NCBI RefSeq assembly: GCF_001261715.1
Contig: NZ_CVRU01000059.1
Location: forward strand, 1 to 42,473
Source of the DNA: Dysgonomonas sp. HGC4
GTDB lineage: Bacteria; Bacteroidota; Bacteroidia; Bacteroidales; Dysgonomonadaceae
Length of the DNA stretch: 42,473 bases
Reading direction: 5' to 3'
Translations under genes and position numbers: made by a program
Part shown: positions 42,299 to 42,473 of the stretch, piece after piece
Layout: every line of letters starts with the position of its first letter
Position numbering within the stretch: position 1 is the stretch's first letter
The notes under the pieces: model-generated
Told to the model about the DNA's origin: nothing
The model's database searches: none
Seen by the model: only the letters and a program-made list of their open reading frames with translations

Positions 42299-42316
42299 AT
42301 CCCTCAAATCATCCCT
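42299..42316. repeat. Right arm-type sites of element 2
   Basis: ATCCCT at 42299-42304 and 42311-42316, again 12 bp start to start, exactly as at the left end. They lie 48 bp inside the right core. Confidence 0.7.
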
Positions 42317-42326
42317 CTTTAAAAAT

Positions 42327-42362
42327 AAAAAAGCTTATAATTAATCGATTATAAGCTTTTTT
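42327..42362 (-). terminator. Terminator of tRNA-Leu, supplied by element 2
   Basis: A 15-bp stem, AAAAAAGCTTATAAT with ATTATAAGCTTTTTT, encloses a 6-base loop. The arms supply T-runs on either strand. It lies 2-3 bases beyond the 3' end of tRNA-Leu on the minus strand, so it now terminates that transcript, and may also end the 41939 gene. Confidence 0.85.
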
Positions 42363-42363
42363 T

Positions 42364-42377
42364 GTACTCGGAGCGGG
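42364..42377. repeat. Attachment core at the intact tRNA-Leu
   Basis: GTACTCGGAGCGGG, the reverse complement of the last 13 bases of tRNA-Leu plus one flanking base. This is the tRNA-proximal junction; the tRNA remains functional because the element restores its 3' end. Confidence 0.92.
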
Positions 42378-42447
42378 ACTTGAACCCGCACAACCATATG
42401 GTCACAAGATTTTAAGTCTTGCGTGTCTACCATTCCACCATCCGAGC
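42365..42447 (-). tRNA. tRNA-Leu (anticodon TAA)
   Basis: On the minus strand the acceptor GCTCGGA (42447-42441) pairs with TCCGAGT (42372-42366), with discriminator A. The anticodon stem CAAGA/TCTTG encloses CTTAAAA, giving TAA. It has the long variable arm (TGACCATATGGTTGTG) of a class II tRNA. CCA is not encoded. Its 3' end is the integration target for both elements. Confidence 0.95.
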
Positions 42448-42473
42448 AGCCTATGAGCGAAAGACGGGATTCG

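Larger units (their letters stand above)
29313..42377 (+). mobile_element. Integrative and mobilisable element 2 (about 13.05 kb) at tRNA-Leu
   Basis: Bounded by core copies at 29313 and 42364. Paired ATCCCT arm-like sites with 12-bp spacing lie inside both ends. It encodes an integrase, a coupled unknown protein, an excisionase-like HTH protein, an SF3 helicase, a BfmA/BtgA-type mobilisation protein and a short HUH relaxase, then cargo including a Ppl-type PHP-SMC ATPase. With relaxase but no conjugation apparatus, it should be mobilised by a helper. Its orientation and overall length match element 1, but the arm sites and replication modules differ, so the two are different elements rather than copies. 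Confidence 0.87.

Noticed and set aside
15954-42377. One composite 26-kb element
   Set aside because: A third core copy lies in the middle, with separate integrases, arm motifs, replication genes and hairpins on each side.

Overview
The window looks like the chromosome of an AT-rich member of the Bacteroidales (Bacteroidota), of the Dysgonomonas/Parabacteroides kind. The evidence is a trkH-trkA-dxs gene run, a phosphate-selective-type porin, YwqK/MORN and lipoprotein families, promoters of the Bacteroidetes form (TTTG, about 19-20 bp, TAnnTTTG), few Shine-Dalgarno sequences, and BfmA/BtgA-type mobilisation genes. The genus assignment is an inference.

Bases 1-15950 are ordinary core chromosome. 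They hold the tail of an unidentified gene, trpS, the K+ uptake pair trkH/trkA with dxs (an ATGA overlap joins dxs to trkA), tRNA-Arg(CCT), an outer-membrane beta-barrel gene followed at once by priA, a VanX-like D-Ala-D-Ala dipeptidase lipoprotein, dnaX, tRNA-Val(TAC), a porin, an XRE regulator, and two small uncharacterised genes. dnaX is split at a run of ten A. The zero frame stops right after the run, while the -1 frame carries the normal C-terminal domain and has no usable start of its own. A 10-bp stem-loop follows. This looks like a frameshift-dependent gamma/tau gene in which tau is the shifted product.

Bases 15954-42377 are two tandem integrative elements of about 13.36 and 13.05 kb. 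Both sit at the 3' end of a tRNA-Leu(TAA) gene on the minus strand (42365-42447). The tRNA 3'-end core GTACTCGGAGCGG occurs three times, at 15954, 29313 and 42364. Each element starts with a tyrosine integrase gene on the plus strand and has its own excisionase-like HTH protein, replication proteins and repeat-rich candidate origin. Each also has its own arm-type repeats near both ends: GTTGTGCAA in element 1, and paired ATCCCT spaced 12 bp in element 2. Each core copy has a hairpin followed by a T-run on its left, oriented to terminate the tRNA-Leu transcript. The one at 15917 is probably the original terminator, now about 26 kb away.

Element 1 (15954-29326) carries integrase, a repressor/operator region, an AAA_25-type helicase, a primase-like protein, two MORN-repeat surface proteins, a catalytic-domain-only tyrosine recombinase, and a MazG plus GIY-YIG/DUF2075 helicase pair that looks like anti-phage defence. 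No relaxase is visible. Element 2 (29313-42377) is a mobilisable element with integrase, an SF3 helicase next to TCAACA iterons, a BfmA-like protein and an HUH-type relaxase. Its cargo includes a histidine phosphatase, small lipoproteins and a PHP-SMC ATPase of the Ppl defence type.

Both elements contain, in their cargo regions, a nested imperfect inverted repeat of about 100-110 bp preceded by GAAGACGT. No known family explains these, and they are the best candidates here for an undescribed element.
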